Source of the DNA: JALZMG01 sp963844175
Lineage (GTDB): Bacteria; Actinomycetota; Acidimicrobiia; Acidimicrobiales; Ilumatobacteraceae
Direction: 5' to 3'
Assembly: GCA_963844175.1 (NCBI GenBank)
Contig: CAWJNE010000026.1
Coordinates: 1 to 64,000 of the forward strand
DNA length: 64,000 nt
The translations under genes and the position numbers were made by a program. This document shows, one piece after another, positions 43,342-50,580 of this stretch (its first letter is position 1; the number at the start of each line of letters is the position of its first letter). The notes under the pieces are model-generated. The model did no database searches. It was not told the origin of the DNA and saw nothing but the letters and a program-made list of their open reading frames with translations.

Positions 43342-43563
43342 TCAGCAGGCGGGCACGCCTTGCGGCACTACGCGGCGTCCGTGCTCATCGACCAGGGCGC
43401 CTCGGTGAAGCTCGTCCAGCGCCACCTCGGCCACGCCTCAGCGACCACGACGCTCGACGTGTACGGGCACCTGTGGCCCGACGCCGAGGACGTCACACGG
43501 CGGGCGCTGGAGGTCGGGCTGGCGGCGGTGACGGAGAGCGAGGCGATCCATGCCGTGCGGTGA
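43342..43563 (+). pseudogene. int: C-terminal fragment of a tyrosine recombinase/integrase
   Basis: Only the last 70 or so residues of a phage-type integrase remain. The catalytic pattern is clear: HALRHYAASVLIDQGAS (Arg of box II and flanking His), VQRHLGHASATTTLDVYGHLWPD with the LGH motif and the nucleophilic Tyr. Nothing upstream encodes the N-terminal arm-binding or core domains or the first catalytic Arg, so the protein cannot be active. Its position near the right direct repeat fits an integrase gene beside its attachment site. Confidence 0.85.
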
Positions 43564-43609
43564 ACCTCCCGAACTTCGGCCCGGCTGGGAAACACGAAGG
43601 ACGGACCTC

Positions 43610-43783
43610 GTGGCCGTGATTCGCTGGACCTTGTGCGAGCTGGACGAGATGGTCGCGAGGAACGCCAACGGCGTACATGGCGTCGACGAGGCGACGCACG
43701 CCGTGACGCTGGGGCGCTTGTACGCCGAGATCGAACTCGCTCGGCACGAGTACACCACGACGATGATCGGCCTCACGCCCTGA
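43610..43783 (+). CDS. Small hypothetical protein beside the right att site
   Basis: A GTG at 43610, preceded by AAGGACGG, opens a 57-residue frame (VIRWTLCELDEMVARNANGVHGVDEATHAVTLGRLYAEIELARHEY). It is predicted mostly helical. It follows the integrase remnant by 46 bases and ends 47 bases before the right repeat, so it belongs to the element. I recognise no family. Confidence 0.5.
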   Translation: MAVIRWTLCELDEMVARNANGVHGVDEATHAVTLGRLYAEIELARHEYTTTMIGLTP

Positions 43784-43800
43784 CGGCGGTCAGGCGCGCT

Positions 43801-43820
43801 GTGTTACCCGTGTGTTATGG
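43801..43820 (+). repeat. GTGTTA-type pair near the right element end
   Basis: GTGTTACCC (43801-43809) and GTGTTATGG (43812-43820) mirror the pair at 41790-41809. They lie 10 bases from the right direct repeat. Confidence 0.45.
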
Positions 43821-43830
43821 CGGGCCGGGA

Positions 43831-43900
43831 TCAGCGCGGAATCCAGGTTCTAACAGGTGGTTCTCCGTAGCCGGGGTCGCTGGGCCAGTTCGGTTGGAAC
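43831..43900. repeat. Right direct repeat within the 3' end of patA
   Basis: This is the partner of 41614-41683 and contains the last 23 codons and the stop of the intact patA gene. The near-identical inner end (GGCCAGTTCGGTTGGAAC) is the likely crossover core. Integration that rebuilds a gene's 3' end is common when elements target protein-coding genes. Confidence 0.72.
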
Positions 43901-44790
43901 ATGTGCCACTGGGACGGCGCCCGGCGGATCAGCCACTCGAGCTCGTGGGTCAGGGCCTGGGTGCCCCGGGCGACGTCTTCCCGCAACCGGCCCTGGCGTT
44001 CCAGGGGCAGCGGCGGCCGCACGATGGCCAAGTGTCCGTTGCGTCGCGACGTGTAGTAGACGCCCACCGGCAGCACCGGCGCCTTGGCCCGGAGGGCGAT
44101 CGTCACCGGTCCCGCCGGGAGCGTGGTGGTCTCGCCGAAGAACTCGACCTCGACGCCGCCGCCCGTGATGTCCCGGTCGCACAACAGGCAGACGACCTCG
44201 TTGTTGGCCAACGCCCGGAGCACGTGCCGACCGGCGTCGGGCCCGAGCGCAACGACGGTCATCCCGAGGTCGTTGCGCAGCTCGGCGAACCAGTCGAACA
44301 GCTCGGGCGGGTCGATCTGCTCGACGATCGCCGTCACTCGGTGACCCTGCAACGCCAGCCAGCGCCCGGCCCACTCCCAGCCACCGAGATGCGGCAGAGC
44401 GAGGATCACCCCGCGCTCCTGCTGCAGGCCGGCGACGATGTGCTCGTACCCCTCGACGTCGAACCCGTCCTCGACGACGCGCGGCGCCGTCGTCGGCAAC
44501 CGGAAGCTCTCGATCCAGTACCGGGCGTAGGAGTCGAAGGACTCCTGCACGGCCTGGCGCAGGCGCCACCCCTCGAGCGTCGGGTCGACGCGCCGCAGGT
44601 GCCGCTCCACCATCTCCCGGCGCTCCGGACGCAGCAGGTGGGCCCAGAACCCGATCGGCTCGGCGGCGCCGTCGGCCGCGAAGCCGGGGAGCGAACGGGA
44701 GAAGCCGGACGCGGCGCGGAATGCGCCGAACGTCACGGCGTTGGCCGCTCGCTGCAGGGCGCTCGACGTCCGATCGCGCCTTGGCGCCAT
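43831..44790 (-). CDS. patA: Phosphatidylinositol mannoside acyltransferase (LpxL/HtrB family)
   Basis: The 319-residue protein is a lysophospholipid-acyltransferase-fold enzyme of the HtrB/LpxL family. The catalytic HxxxxE/D motif is seen in LALPHLGGWEWAG, and FPV-like strands (APVLPVGVYY) and the C-terminal PSQWHMFQPNWP are present. In mycobacteria the PatA enzyme acylates the mannose of phosphatidylinositol mannosides and lies next to pgsA1, exactly as here, three bases after pgsA1. The gene's 3' end is the target of the decayed element to its left and remains intact. Confidence 0.88.
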   Translation of the reverse strand: MAPRRDRTSSALQRAANAVTFGAFRAASGFSRSLPGFAADGAAEPIGFWAHLLRPERREMVERHLRRVDPTLEGWRLRQAVQESFDSYARYWIESFRLPTTAPRVVEDGFDVEGYEHIVAGLQQERGVILALPHLGGWEWAGRWLALQGHRVTAIVEQIDPPELFDWFAELRNDLGMTVVALGPDAGRHVLRALANNEVVCLLCDRDITGGGVEVEFFGETTTLPAGPVTIALRAKAPVLPVGVYYTSRRNGHLAIVRPPLPLERQGRLREDVARGTQALTHELEWLIRRAPSQWHMFQPNWPSDPGYGEPPVRTWIPR

Positions 44791-44793
44791 GCG

Positions 44794-45480
44794 TCAGGTG
44801 CGGCGCCGAGGCACGCGCGTGCGACGCCGCTCGGTGCGGGCGATCCGCCGGCTCTGACGGCGGGACCGGCGCAGCTCGATGCGCGCCGCCGTGACGGGGG
44901 CGACCTGCGCCTGGCGCCACACCTTGACGAAGCGCTGGGCGGCCGTGAACGTGGTCAGCGCCAGCAACAGCCAGAGCACCGGGACCAGCAATGGCTCGAT
45001 CAGCAGGCCGATGCACAGCAGCACCACCCGCTCGGCCCGCTCCATCAGGCCACCCTTGGCGTCCAGGCCCAGCGACTCGGCCTTCGCCCGCTGGTACGAG
45101 ATCAATGACGAGATGGCCATGATGGCGAATGGCAGCAGGGTGAGGTACGCCGAGTCGTGCCCGGCCAGGTACCAGGCCACGCCGCCGAGCAGCAGGGCGT
45201 CGGTGACCCGGTCGACCGTGGAGTCGAAGAAGGCGCCGCGCTGGCTGGCCGTACCCGACGCCTTGGCCAGCGCCCCGTCGAGCAGATCGGGCAGCGCGGC
45301 CATCACGACGAGGACCAGGCCGAGGAGCAGCTTCCCGAAACCGATGGCGACGGCAGCCCCGGCGCCGACGACCATCCCGGCGATCGTCAGGTGATCGGGC
45401 GTCAGCCGCGTCTTCCGAAGCCCGTCGCCGATGGGCTTGACCGCCAGGTCGATCGGCTTGCGGAACTTGCCGTCGAACAC
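44794..45480 (-). CDS. pgsA1: CDP-alcohol phosphatidyltransferase (phosphatidylinositol phosphate synthase-like)
   Basis: The 228-residue membrane enzyme has the CDP-alcohol transferase motif DG-x2-A-x-x8-G-x3-D-x3-D in DLLDGALAKASGTASQRGAFFDSTVD, with Lys in place of the usual Arg. Six helices and a very basic C-terminus follow. By analogy with the mycobacterial pgsA1-patA pair it should make phosphatidylinositol phosphate from CDP-diacylglycerol and inositol phosphate. A TAGCCT box ends seven bases before the GTG at 45480, favouring this start over the adjacent GTG at 45483. Confidence 0.88.
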   Translation of the reverse strand: MFDGKFRKPIDLAVKPIGDGLRKTRLTPDHLTIAGMVVGAGAAVAIGFGKLLLGLVLVVMAALPDLLDGALAKASGTASQRGAFFDSTVDRVTDALLLGGVAWYLAGHDSAYLTLLPFAIMAISSLISYQRAKAESLGLDAKGGLMERAERVVLLCIGLLIEPLLVPVLWLLLALTTFTAAQRFVKVWRQAQVAPVTAARIELRRSRRQSRRIARTERRRTRVPRRRT

Positions 45481-45541
45481 CACCGCAAGGCTATCGCTTG
45501 GCGGCACGGGGCCCGGGGACGCGGTCTGGCAGGCTGACGCC

Positions 45542-45856
45542 ATGAGTGGCTCAACACCAGACGATCTGGCCGTGACCTTCCGCTCCCTGGCCCGGCGCAG
45601 TCGCGAGGCGATCGGCGATGCCGACCCGGGACCGCTCGGCGAGCTCGTCGCCGACCTGCAGCGCCACGTCGACGCGGCTGCGGGAACGATCGGCTCGGCC
45701 CCGGATTCCGACGCCATCGCCGGCGCCATCGAGGCGCGACCGGCCGAGGCGTGGGACGAGGCGACGCTTGATGCCCTGCGCCGCGAGGCGCTGGGCGCCG
45801 GGGCAACCCTGCGTCGCCTGGCTGCCGCCGCCGAAGCCCAGCAGGACGGCGCGTGA
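45542..45856 (+). CDS. Small helical hypothetical protein coupled to a glucosidase
   Basis: This 104-residue protein is predicted to be all-helical and acidic (LVADLQRHVDAAAGTIG, LDALRREALGAGATLRRLAAAAEA). It is divergent from pgsA1 and its stop overlaps the glucosidase start as GTGA, so it is co-translated with that enzyme. No family is recognised. Confidence 0.68.
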   Translation: MSGSTPDDLAVTFRSLARRSREAIGDADPGPLGELVADLQRHVDAAAGTIGSAPDSDAIAGAIEARPAEAWDEATLDALRREALGAGATLRRLAAAAEAQQDGA

Positions 45857-47487
45857 CCCAGACACCCCTCGCCGCAGAGGCCGCTGCGGTCGACCCCGAC
45901 CCGTCCGACGGACCGTGGTGGCGCGACGCGGTCATCTACCAGATCTACGTCCGCAGCTTCGCCGACGCCGACGGCGACGGCATGGGAGACCTCGCCGGCA
46001 TCCGCTCTCGCCTGCCCTACCTCCGCCAGCTCGGCGTTGACGCCGTGTGGCTCACCCCCTTCTACCCGTCGCCCCAGGCCGACGCGGGCTACGACGTGGC
46101 CGACTACCGGGACGTCGATCCGCGCTTCGGTGACCTCGCCCAGGCCGACGGCCTGATCGCCGACGCCCACGCCCTCGGGCTTCGCGTGATCGTCGACATC
46201 GTCCCCAACCACACGTCGAGCGACCACCGTTGGTTCCAGGAGGCGCTGGCGGCACCGCCGGGGAGCCGGGAGCGGGCTCGCTACCTGTTCCGCGACGGCA
46301 AGGGCCCGGACGGCACCGAGCCGCCCAACGACTGGCGGAGCAACTTCGGGGGGTCGGCGTGGACGCGCATCCTGGAGGCCGACGGCCGGCCCGGACAGTG
46401 GTACCTCCACTTGTTCGACGCGGCACAGCCCGACCTCGACTGGATGAACGACGAGGTGCGGGCGGAGTTCGAGTCCGTGCTGGCGTTCTGGCTCGATCGC
46501 GACGTCGACGGGTTCCGCATCGACGTCGCCCACGGCCTGGCCAAGGATCCGGCGATGCCCGACGTCGCAGGACGTTTCGAACGCGGCCCTGCGCCCAGCG
46601 GCCACCCACATTGGGACCAGGACGAGGTGCACGAGGTGTACCGGGCCTGGCGGCGGCTGATCGACTCCTACGCCGGCGAGCGGGTGTTCGTCGGAGAGAT
46701 CTGGCTGGCCACGCCCGAGCAGGTCGCTCGCTACGTGCGCCCGGACGAGCTGCACACGGCGTTCAACTTCCACTTCCTGCTCGCGCCGTGGGACGCCGCG
46801 GCGATGCGCGCGGCGGTCGACGACAGCACTGGCGCCCTCGTCGCCGTCGGCGCGCCGCCGACGTGGGTGCTCTCCAACCACGACGTCATCCGCCACGTCA
46901 CGCGCTACGGCGACGGTGACCTCGGACGCCGCCGCGCCCGTGCTGCGGCCCTCCTGATGTTCGCCCTACCCGGTGGGGCGTACGTGTACCAGGGTGAGGA
47001 ACTCGGCCTGGACGAGGTCGAGGACCTGCCCGACGATGCCCGTCAGGACCCGACGTTCCACCGCACGAAGGGCCAGCGCAAGGGCCGTGACGGGTGCCGC
47101 GTTCCCATCCCGTGGGGCGGCGACGCGCCACCGTTCGCCTTCGGCCCCGGCACGTCGACGTGGCTCCCACAACCCCGGGCGTGGCGGCTCCTGACGGCCG
47201 AGGCGCAGGACGGCGACCCGAGCTCGATGCTCGAGCTCTACCGCCGTGGGCTCGCCCTGCGCCGACGCCTGCCCGCGCTCGGTGATGGGGAGCTGGAGTG
47301 GATCGAGGTCGAGGCGCCGCTCCTGGCCTTCCGGCGGCCGCCCGGGTTCGTGTGCGTGGTCAACTTCGGCGACCGGCCGATGACCATCCCCGCCGGCGTG
47401 GCCGACGGTCTCGAGGTGCTGTTGTCGAGCGAGCCGCTGCTCCACCCCGGCGAGCTCCCGGCGGACTCGGCCGTCTGGTTCGGCTGA
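45853..47487 (+). CDS. GH13 alpha-glucosidase (oligo-1,6-glucosidase-like)
   Basis: The 544-residue protein is an alpha-amylase-family exo-enzyme. The (beta/alpha)8 barrel shows all conserved regions: DIVPNHTSSDH, the nucleophile Asp224 in DGFRIDVAHG, the acid/base Glu282 in VFVGEIWL and the transition-state Asp344 in LSNHDVIRH. The insertion with YLFRDGKGPDGTEPPNDW and the lack of a signal peptide point to a cytoplasmic alpha-glucosidase acting on short oligosaccharides or sucrose/trehalose-type substrates. No sugar transporter is adjacent. Confidence 0.92.
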   Translation: MTQTPLAAEAAAVDPDPSDGPWWRDAVIYQIYVRSFADADGDGMGDLAGIRSRLPYLRQLGVDAVWLTPFYPSPQADAGYDVADYRDVDPRFGDLAQADGLIADAHALGLRVIVDIVPNHTSSDHRWFQEALAAPPGSRERARYLFRDGKGPDGTEPPNDWRSNFGGSAWTRILEADGRPGQWYLHLFDAAQPDLDWMNDEVRAEFESVLAFWLDRDVDGFRIDVAHGLAKDPAMPDVAGRFERGPAPSGHPHWDQDEVHEVYRAWRRLIDSYAGERVFVGEIWLATPEQVARYVRPDELHTAFNFHFLLAPWDAAAMRAAVDDSTGALVAVGAPPTWVLSNHDVIRHVTRYGDGDLGRRRARAAALLMFALPGGAYVYQGEELGLDEVEDLPDDARQDPTFHRTKGQRKGRDGCRVPIPWGGDAPPFAFGPGTSTWLPQPRAWRLLTAEAQDGDPSSMLELYRRGLALRRRLPALGDGELEWIEVEAPLLAFRRPPGFVCVVNFGDRPMTIPAGVADGLEVLLSSEPLLHPGELPADSAVWFG

Positions 47488-47491
47488 TCAC

Positions 47492-47506
47492 CGCGGCGCC
47501 GCCGCG
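47492..47506. terminator. Short GC hairpin between convergent genes
   Basis: CGCGGC/GCCGCG around GCC fills the 19-base gap between the glucosidase and rpiB stops. It has no U-tail and could serve both strands weakly. Confidence 0.35.
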
Positions 47507-47929
47507 TCACACGATCTTCGAGATGTTGTGCGCCTCGGTGCCGTCGGGGGCACCGTCGAGGAAGGCGTCGACGATGGCGATCGCCGGCGCCGGGTCCTGC
47601 TCGGGCTGGCCGGCGAGTCGGATGCCGAGGGCCAGCACGTTGGCGTCGTTCCACCGGCGGGCGCCGGCGGCGGTCTCGACGTCGGTGCACAGCGCGGCCC
47701 GCACGCCCGGCACCTTGTTGGCGGCGATCGATACCCCGGTGCCGGTCCAGCACCAGACGATGCCGCGGTCGGCGCGGCCGCCGGCGACGGCGTCACCGAC
47801 GGTGCGGCCGACGTCGGGCCAGGCGTCACCGTTGGCCACGGCCTCGACGGCGTGACCCGCCTCGACGAGGTGCCGCTCGACCGCCTCGGTGACCGGCGTG
47901 ACCTCGTCGGTGCCGACGGCGATGCGCAT
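47507..47929 (-). CDS. rpiB: Ribose-5-phosphate isomerase B (RpiB/LacAB family)
   Basis: The 140-residue protein interconverts ribose 5-phosphate and ribulose 5-phosphate. Cys60 in the motif IVWCWTGTGVSIAANKVPG is the catalytic base of the RpiB type, and LALGIRLAG closes the fold. The usual CGTG is CWTGTG here, a small insertion-like change next to the catalytic Cys. The ATG at 47929 overlaps the preceding stop by one base (TGATG). Confidence 0.88.
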   Translation of the reverse strand: MRIAVGTDEVTPVTEAVERHLVEAGHAVEAVANGDAWPDVGRTVGDAVAGGRADRGIVWCWTGTGVSIAANKVPGVRAALCTDVETAAGARRWNDANVLALGIRLAGQPEQDPAPAIAIVDAFLDGAPDGTEAHNISKIV

Positions 47930-48510
47930 CAACCGTTGCCGTAGTCGGGGCTGATCGCGCCGTCGACCGCGGGCGCCGCCGGGTCCGGCGCGGCTGGCGG
48001 GTCCGGCGGCCGGGCCTCGGGATTGTCCTCGGCCAGGTGCTCGACGACCCGACCGTCCACCGCATCGACCAGCACCAACCCCCGTCGCAGCGGTGGGTCC
48101 TCGACCGAGTAGCAGAGGACGCGCCAGGTCGGGCGGCTGCGCAGCCCGCGCCACACCTGTTGCGCCGAGGCGTGCCCGACCGGGAAGCCGACGGCTCGCT
48201 GGGCGGCGACGAGGGCTTCCCGCTCGTTCACCGTCATCCGCCAGCCCGACGTGATCGACAGCACGCCCACCGCGGTCAGCAGGGCCGCGGCCCACAGCCA
48301 GCCGGCGTTGACGACCGGCGACGAGTCCCGCCACAGCAGCCACACGGCCAGGCAGACGGCCGCTCCGACCAGGTAGATCACACCGGGGATCCGTCGCCGG
48401 GAGTTGTCGGGGAAGCGGTACGGCCCCACGTACCCGGCGGCGTTCAGATCGTCGGGGAGCTGGTCACGATGGTCGTCGCGCTCGACAGCACGCTCGTCGT
48501 CGGTCACCAT
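47929..48510 (-). CDS. Two-helix membrane protein of unknown function
   Basis: The 193-residue protein has a charged N-terminus, two membrane helices (IPGVIYLVGAAVCLAVWLLW and WLWAAALLTAVGVLSI), and a cytoplasmic domain of about 90 residues (TVNEREALVAAQRAVGFPVGHASAQQVWRGLRSRPTW) with a Pro-rich tail. A TAGGCT box ends eight bases before the ATG, the leaderless pattern, and it faces the divergent sigG promoter. It is coupled to rpiB. Family unknown. Confidence 0.72.
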   Translation of the reverse strand: MVTDDERAVERDDHRDQLPDDLNAAGYVGPYRFPDNSRRRIPGVIYLVGAAVCLAVWLLWRDSSPVVNAGWLWAAALLTAVGVLSITSGWRMTVNEREALVAAQRAVGFPVGHASAQQVWRGLRSRPTWRVLCYSVEDPPLRRGLVLVDAVDGRVVEHLAEDNPEARPPDPPAAPDPAAPAVDGAISPDYGNG

Positions 48511-48546
48511 CGCCGGTCAGCCTACGGAGGCCGTACGGTGGTCGGG

Positions 48547-49539
48547 ATGACGGATCTGGCGCACGTGACCGGTCGCGACGAGGTGGAGGCGGCGCTGGGC
48601 CGCCACCGGTCAGAGCTGACCGGCTACTGCTACCGGATGCTGGGCTCGGTCCACGAGGCCGAGGACGCCGTGCAGGAGACGCTGCTGCGGGCGTGGCGGT
48701 CTGCGGAGGGCTACGAGGGTCGCGCCTCGGTGCGGTCCTGGCTGTACCGCATCGCCACCAACGTCTGCCTCGACGCCATCAAGCGGCGCAAGCGGCGGCA
48801 GCGGCCAGTCGACCTCGGCCCGGCTCGCACGGCGGCCGAGGGGCTTGGGCCCTCGCTGCCCGAGCAGACCTTCGTCGAGCCCATCCCCGACGTCGAGGTG
48901 CTGCCGGCTGCCGACGACACGGAGGCCGACGTCCTGCTGCGGGAGTCCATCCGGCTGGCCTTCGTCGCCGCGCTGCAGCTGCTCCCGGCCCGCCAGCGCG
49001 CGGTGCTGATCCTGCGCGAGGTGCTGCGGTGGCCGGCGACCGAGGTCGCCGAGCTGCTCGACTCGTCCGTCGCATCGGTCAACAGCGCCTTGCAGCGAGC
49101 GCGCGCCACGCTGTCCGAGCAGGCGATCGACGACACGGAGCTACGCGACCCGGCCGACGAGGAGCAGCGCGTCCTGCTCGACCGGTACGTCGATGCCTTC
49201 GAGCGCTACGACCTCGACGCGTTGGTCGGCCTGCTGCACGAAGACCTGGTCATGTCCATGCCGCCCTACGACATGTGGCTGCGCGGTCCCGAGCAGCTGC
49301 GCCAGTGGTTCGTCGGGCCCGGGCACGAGTGCCGCGGTTCCGTGCTCGTGCCGGTGCAGGCCAACGCCTCGCCGGCGTACGCCCAGTACCGCAAGAGCGC
49401 CGAGCCCGGCCAGTACCACGGCTGGTCGATCCAGGTGCTCGAGATCCTCGACGGGCGGATCGTCGCCCTGACCAGCTTCCTCGACACCACCCTGTTCGCC
49501 CGCTTCGGCCTGTCCGACCACCTCGTCATCGACCCCTGA
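48547..49539 (+). CDS. sigG: SigG-like ECF sigma factor with SnoaL-type C-terminal domain
   Basis: The 330-residue protein has ECF region 2 (LTGYCYRMLGSVHEAEDAVQETLLRAWR), region 4 (LLPARQRAVLILREVLRWPATEVAELLDSSVASVNSALQRAR), and a C-terminal NTF2/SnoaL-like domain of about 120 residues (LLDRYVDAFERYDLDALVGLLHEDL). This is the layout of Mycobacterium SigG/SigJ-type factors, which lack a classical anti-sigma partner and are modulated by their own C-terminal domain. TACGGT ends seven bases before the ATG, indicating a leaderless mRNA. Confidence 0.9.
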   Translation: MTDLAHVTGRDEVEAALGRHRSELTGYCYRMLGSVHEAEDAVQETLLRAWRSAEGYEGRASVRSWLYRIATNVCLDAIKRRKRRQRPVDLGPARTAAEGLGPSLPEQTFVEPIPDVEVLPAADDTEADVLLRESIRLAFVAALQLLPARQRAVLILREVLRWPATEVAELLDSSVASVNSALQRARATLSEQAIDDTELRDPADEEQRVLLDRYVDAFERYDLDALVGLLHEDLVMSMPPYDMWLRGPEQLRQWFVGPGHECRGSVLVPVQANASPAYAQYRKSAEPGQYHGWSIQVLEILDGRIVALTSFLDTTLFARFGLSDHLVIDP

Positions 49540-49551
49540 CCGCCTCCTCAG

Positions 49552-49577
49552 CGTTGGTGTCATCGCTGACACCAACG
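49552..49577. terminator. Strong hairpin between convergent sigG-like and DUF2277 genes
   Basis: An 11-base perfect stem (CGTTGGTGTCA/TGACACCAACG) with a TCGC loop occupies the 62-base gap between the two stops. It is the best-formed bidirectional terminator in the window, though without a long U-run. Confidence 0.65.
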
Positions 49578-49601
49578 TTGGTGGCGAACGGGATCGGGCG
49601 T

Positions 49602-49853
49602 TCAGCCGGCTCGGCGGAGGCGGCGCAGCGGGGGCTCGGACTTCGGCGGTTGACGGCGCGGCGGCAGTGTGGCGAGGAGCTCGGTCGTCGCCTCGGTGAC
49701 CCGACGCACGGCCAGCTCGAACGCTTCCTCGGACGCCGCTGAGGTCGCCTGGACGCCGCTGACCTTGCGGACGTACTGGCGGGCGGCGGCTTCGATCTCC
49801 TCGGGCGTGGCCGCCGGCTGGAGACCGCGCAGCGTGGTGATGTTGCGGCACAT
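49602..49853 (-). CDS. DUF2277 protein
   Basis: The 83-residue protein has the DUF2277 signature at its N-terminus (MCRNITTLRGLQPAATPEEIEAAARQYVRKVSG) and a helical continuation ending with a basic tail. The family is widespread and uncharacterised; the MCRNI start with a second-position Cys is invariant. It converges on the sigma factor gene. Confidence 0.88.
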   Translation of the reverse strand: MCRNITTLRGLQPAATPEEIEAAARQYVRKVSGVQATSAASEEAFELAVRRVTEATTELLATLPPRRQPPKSEPPLRRLRRAG

Positions 49854-49896
49854 GCCGCCATCCTCGCACCGCCGTCGGCGACTGGCACCGGCGCGG

Positions 49897-50571
49897 TCAG
49901 GCGACGGCGGGCAGCCCGCCGGGTGCGACCAGCCCCGGCCACGCCAGCTCGCTGCCGCTCATCCGGCCGAAGGCCCGCTCGTAACGCGGGCGCCACCAGC
50001 AGCGGTGCATCAGCCGCAGTGAGGACGGCACCTGGGACCAGGCGATCTCTCCTGCCCCGTGCGGGGCGGTGTCGAGCAGCCAGGCGATCATCAGCCCGGC
50101 GTCGCGCAGCGGCGTCGACCGGCGCAGGCGATGAGCGAACCGGTCGTGCTCCTCGCCGGTGAAAGCGTCGAGCCAGATCGGCAGGACGTGCGCCTCCTCG
50201 GTCAGCAGGTGGGTGTCGAGCAGCTGGCGGGTCGCGGCGACGAGTTCGACGTCGGCGCCGAGTCGGGCGAGGGCCTCGTCGAGCTCGGCGTGCTGGCGAT
50301 CCAGCTCTTGGGTGGTCGCCGCCGCTCCCGGCTGGCGCTCGACGAGCGCCGGGAACAGCACGGTGTCCTCGGCCCGGTGGTGGTGGTGCAGCACGGTCGC
50401 CAGGAGCTGGGCCCGACGGGTCGCAGCCAGCCGGTCGCCGTCCGTGAGCAGGCGCTCGACGTGGGCCACCTCGGCCCGCAGTCCGAGGTGGACGCCGACG
50501 AAGCCGAGGACGGCTCGGGGCAGATCCGGGACCATGCCGCCAGTGAGCACCGCCGCACGTGGAACCCCCAT
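49897..50571 (-). CDS. Hemerythrin-like domain protein
   Basis: The 224-residue protein has an N-terminal four-helix bundle with hemerythrin/HHE metal-ligand spacing: LATVLHHHHRAEDTVLFPAL, ELDRQHAELDEAL and DTHLLTEEAHVLPIW. The C-terminal 70 residues (LRLMHRCWWRPRYERAFG) are specific to a subgroup common in actinobacteria. Such proteins bind a di-iron centre and may sense oxygen or NO. The start could be the ATG at 50571 or at 50535. It is divergent from the LigD-like gene. Confidence 0.78.
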   Translation of the reverse strand: MGVPRAAVLTGGMVPDLPRAVLGFVGVHLGLRAEVAHVERLLTDGDRLAATRRAQLLATVLHHHHRAEDTVLFPALVERQPGAAATTQELDRQHAELDEALARLGADVELVAATRQLLDTHLLTEEAHVLPIWLDAFTGEEHDRFAHRLRRSTPLRDAGLMIAWLLDTAPHGAGEIAWSQVPSSLRLMHRCWWRPRYERAFGRMSGSELAWPGLVAPGGLPAVA

Positions 50572-50580
50572 GAGGGTGGC

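Noticed and set aside
43633..45108. Plus-strand frame opposite patA and pgsA1
   Set aside because: Antisense shadow of two recognised lipid-synthesis genes.
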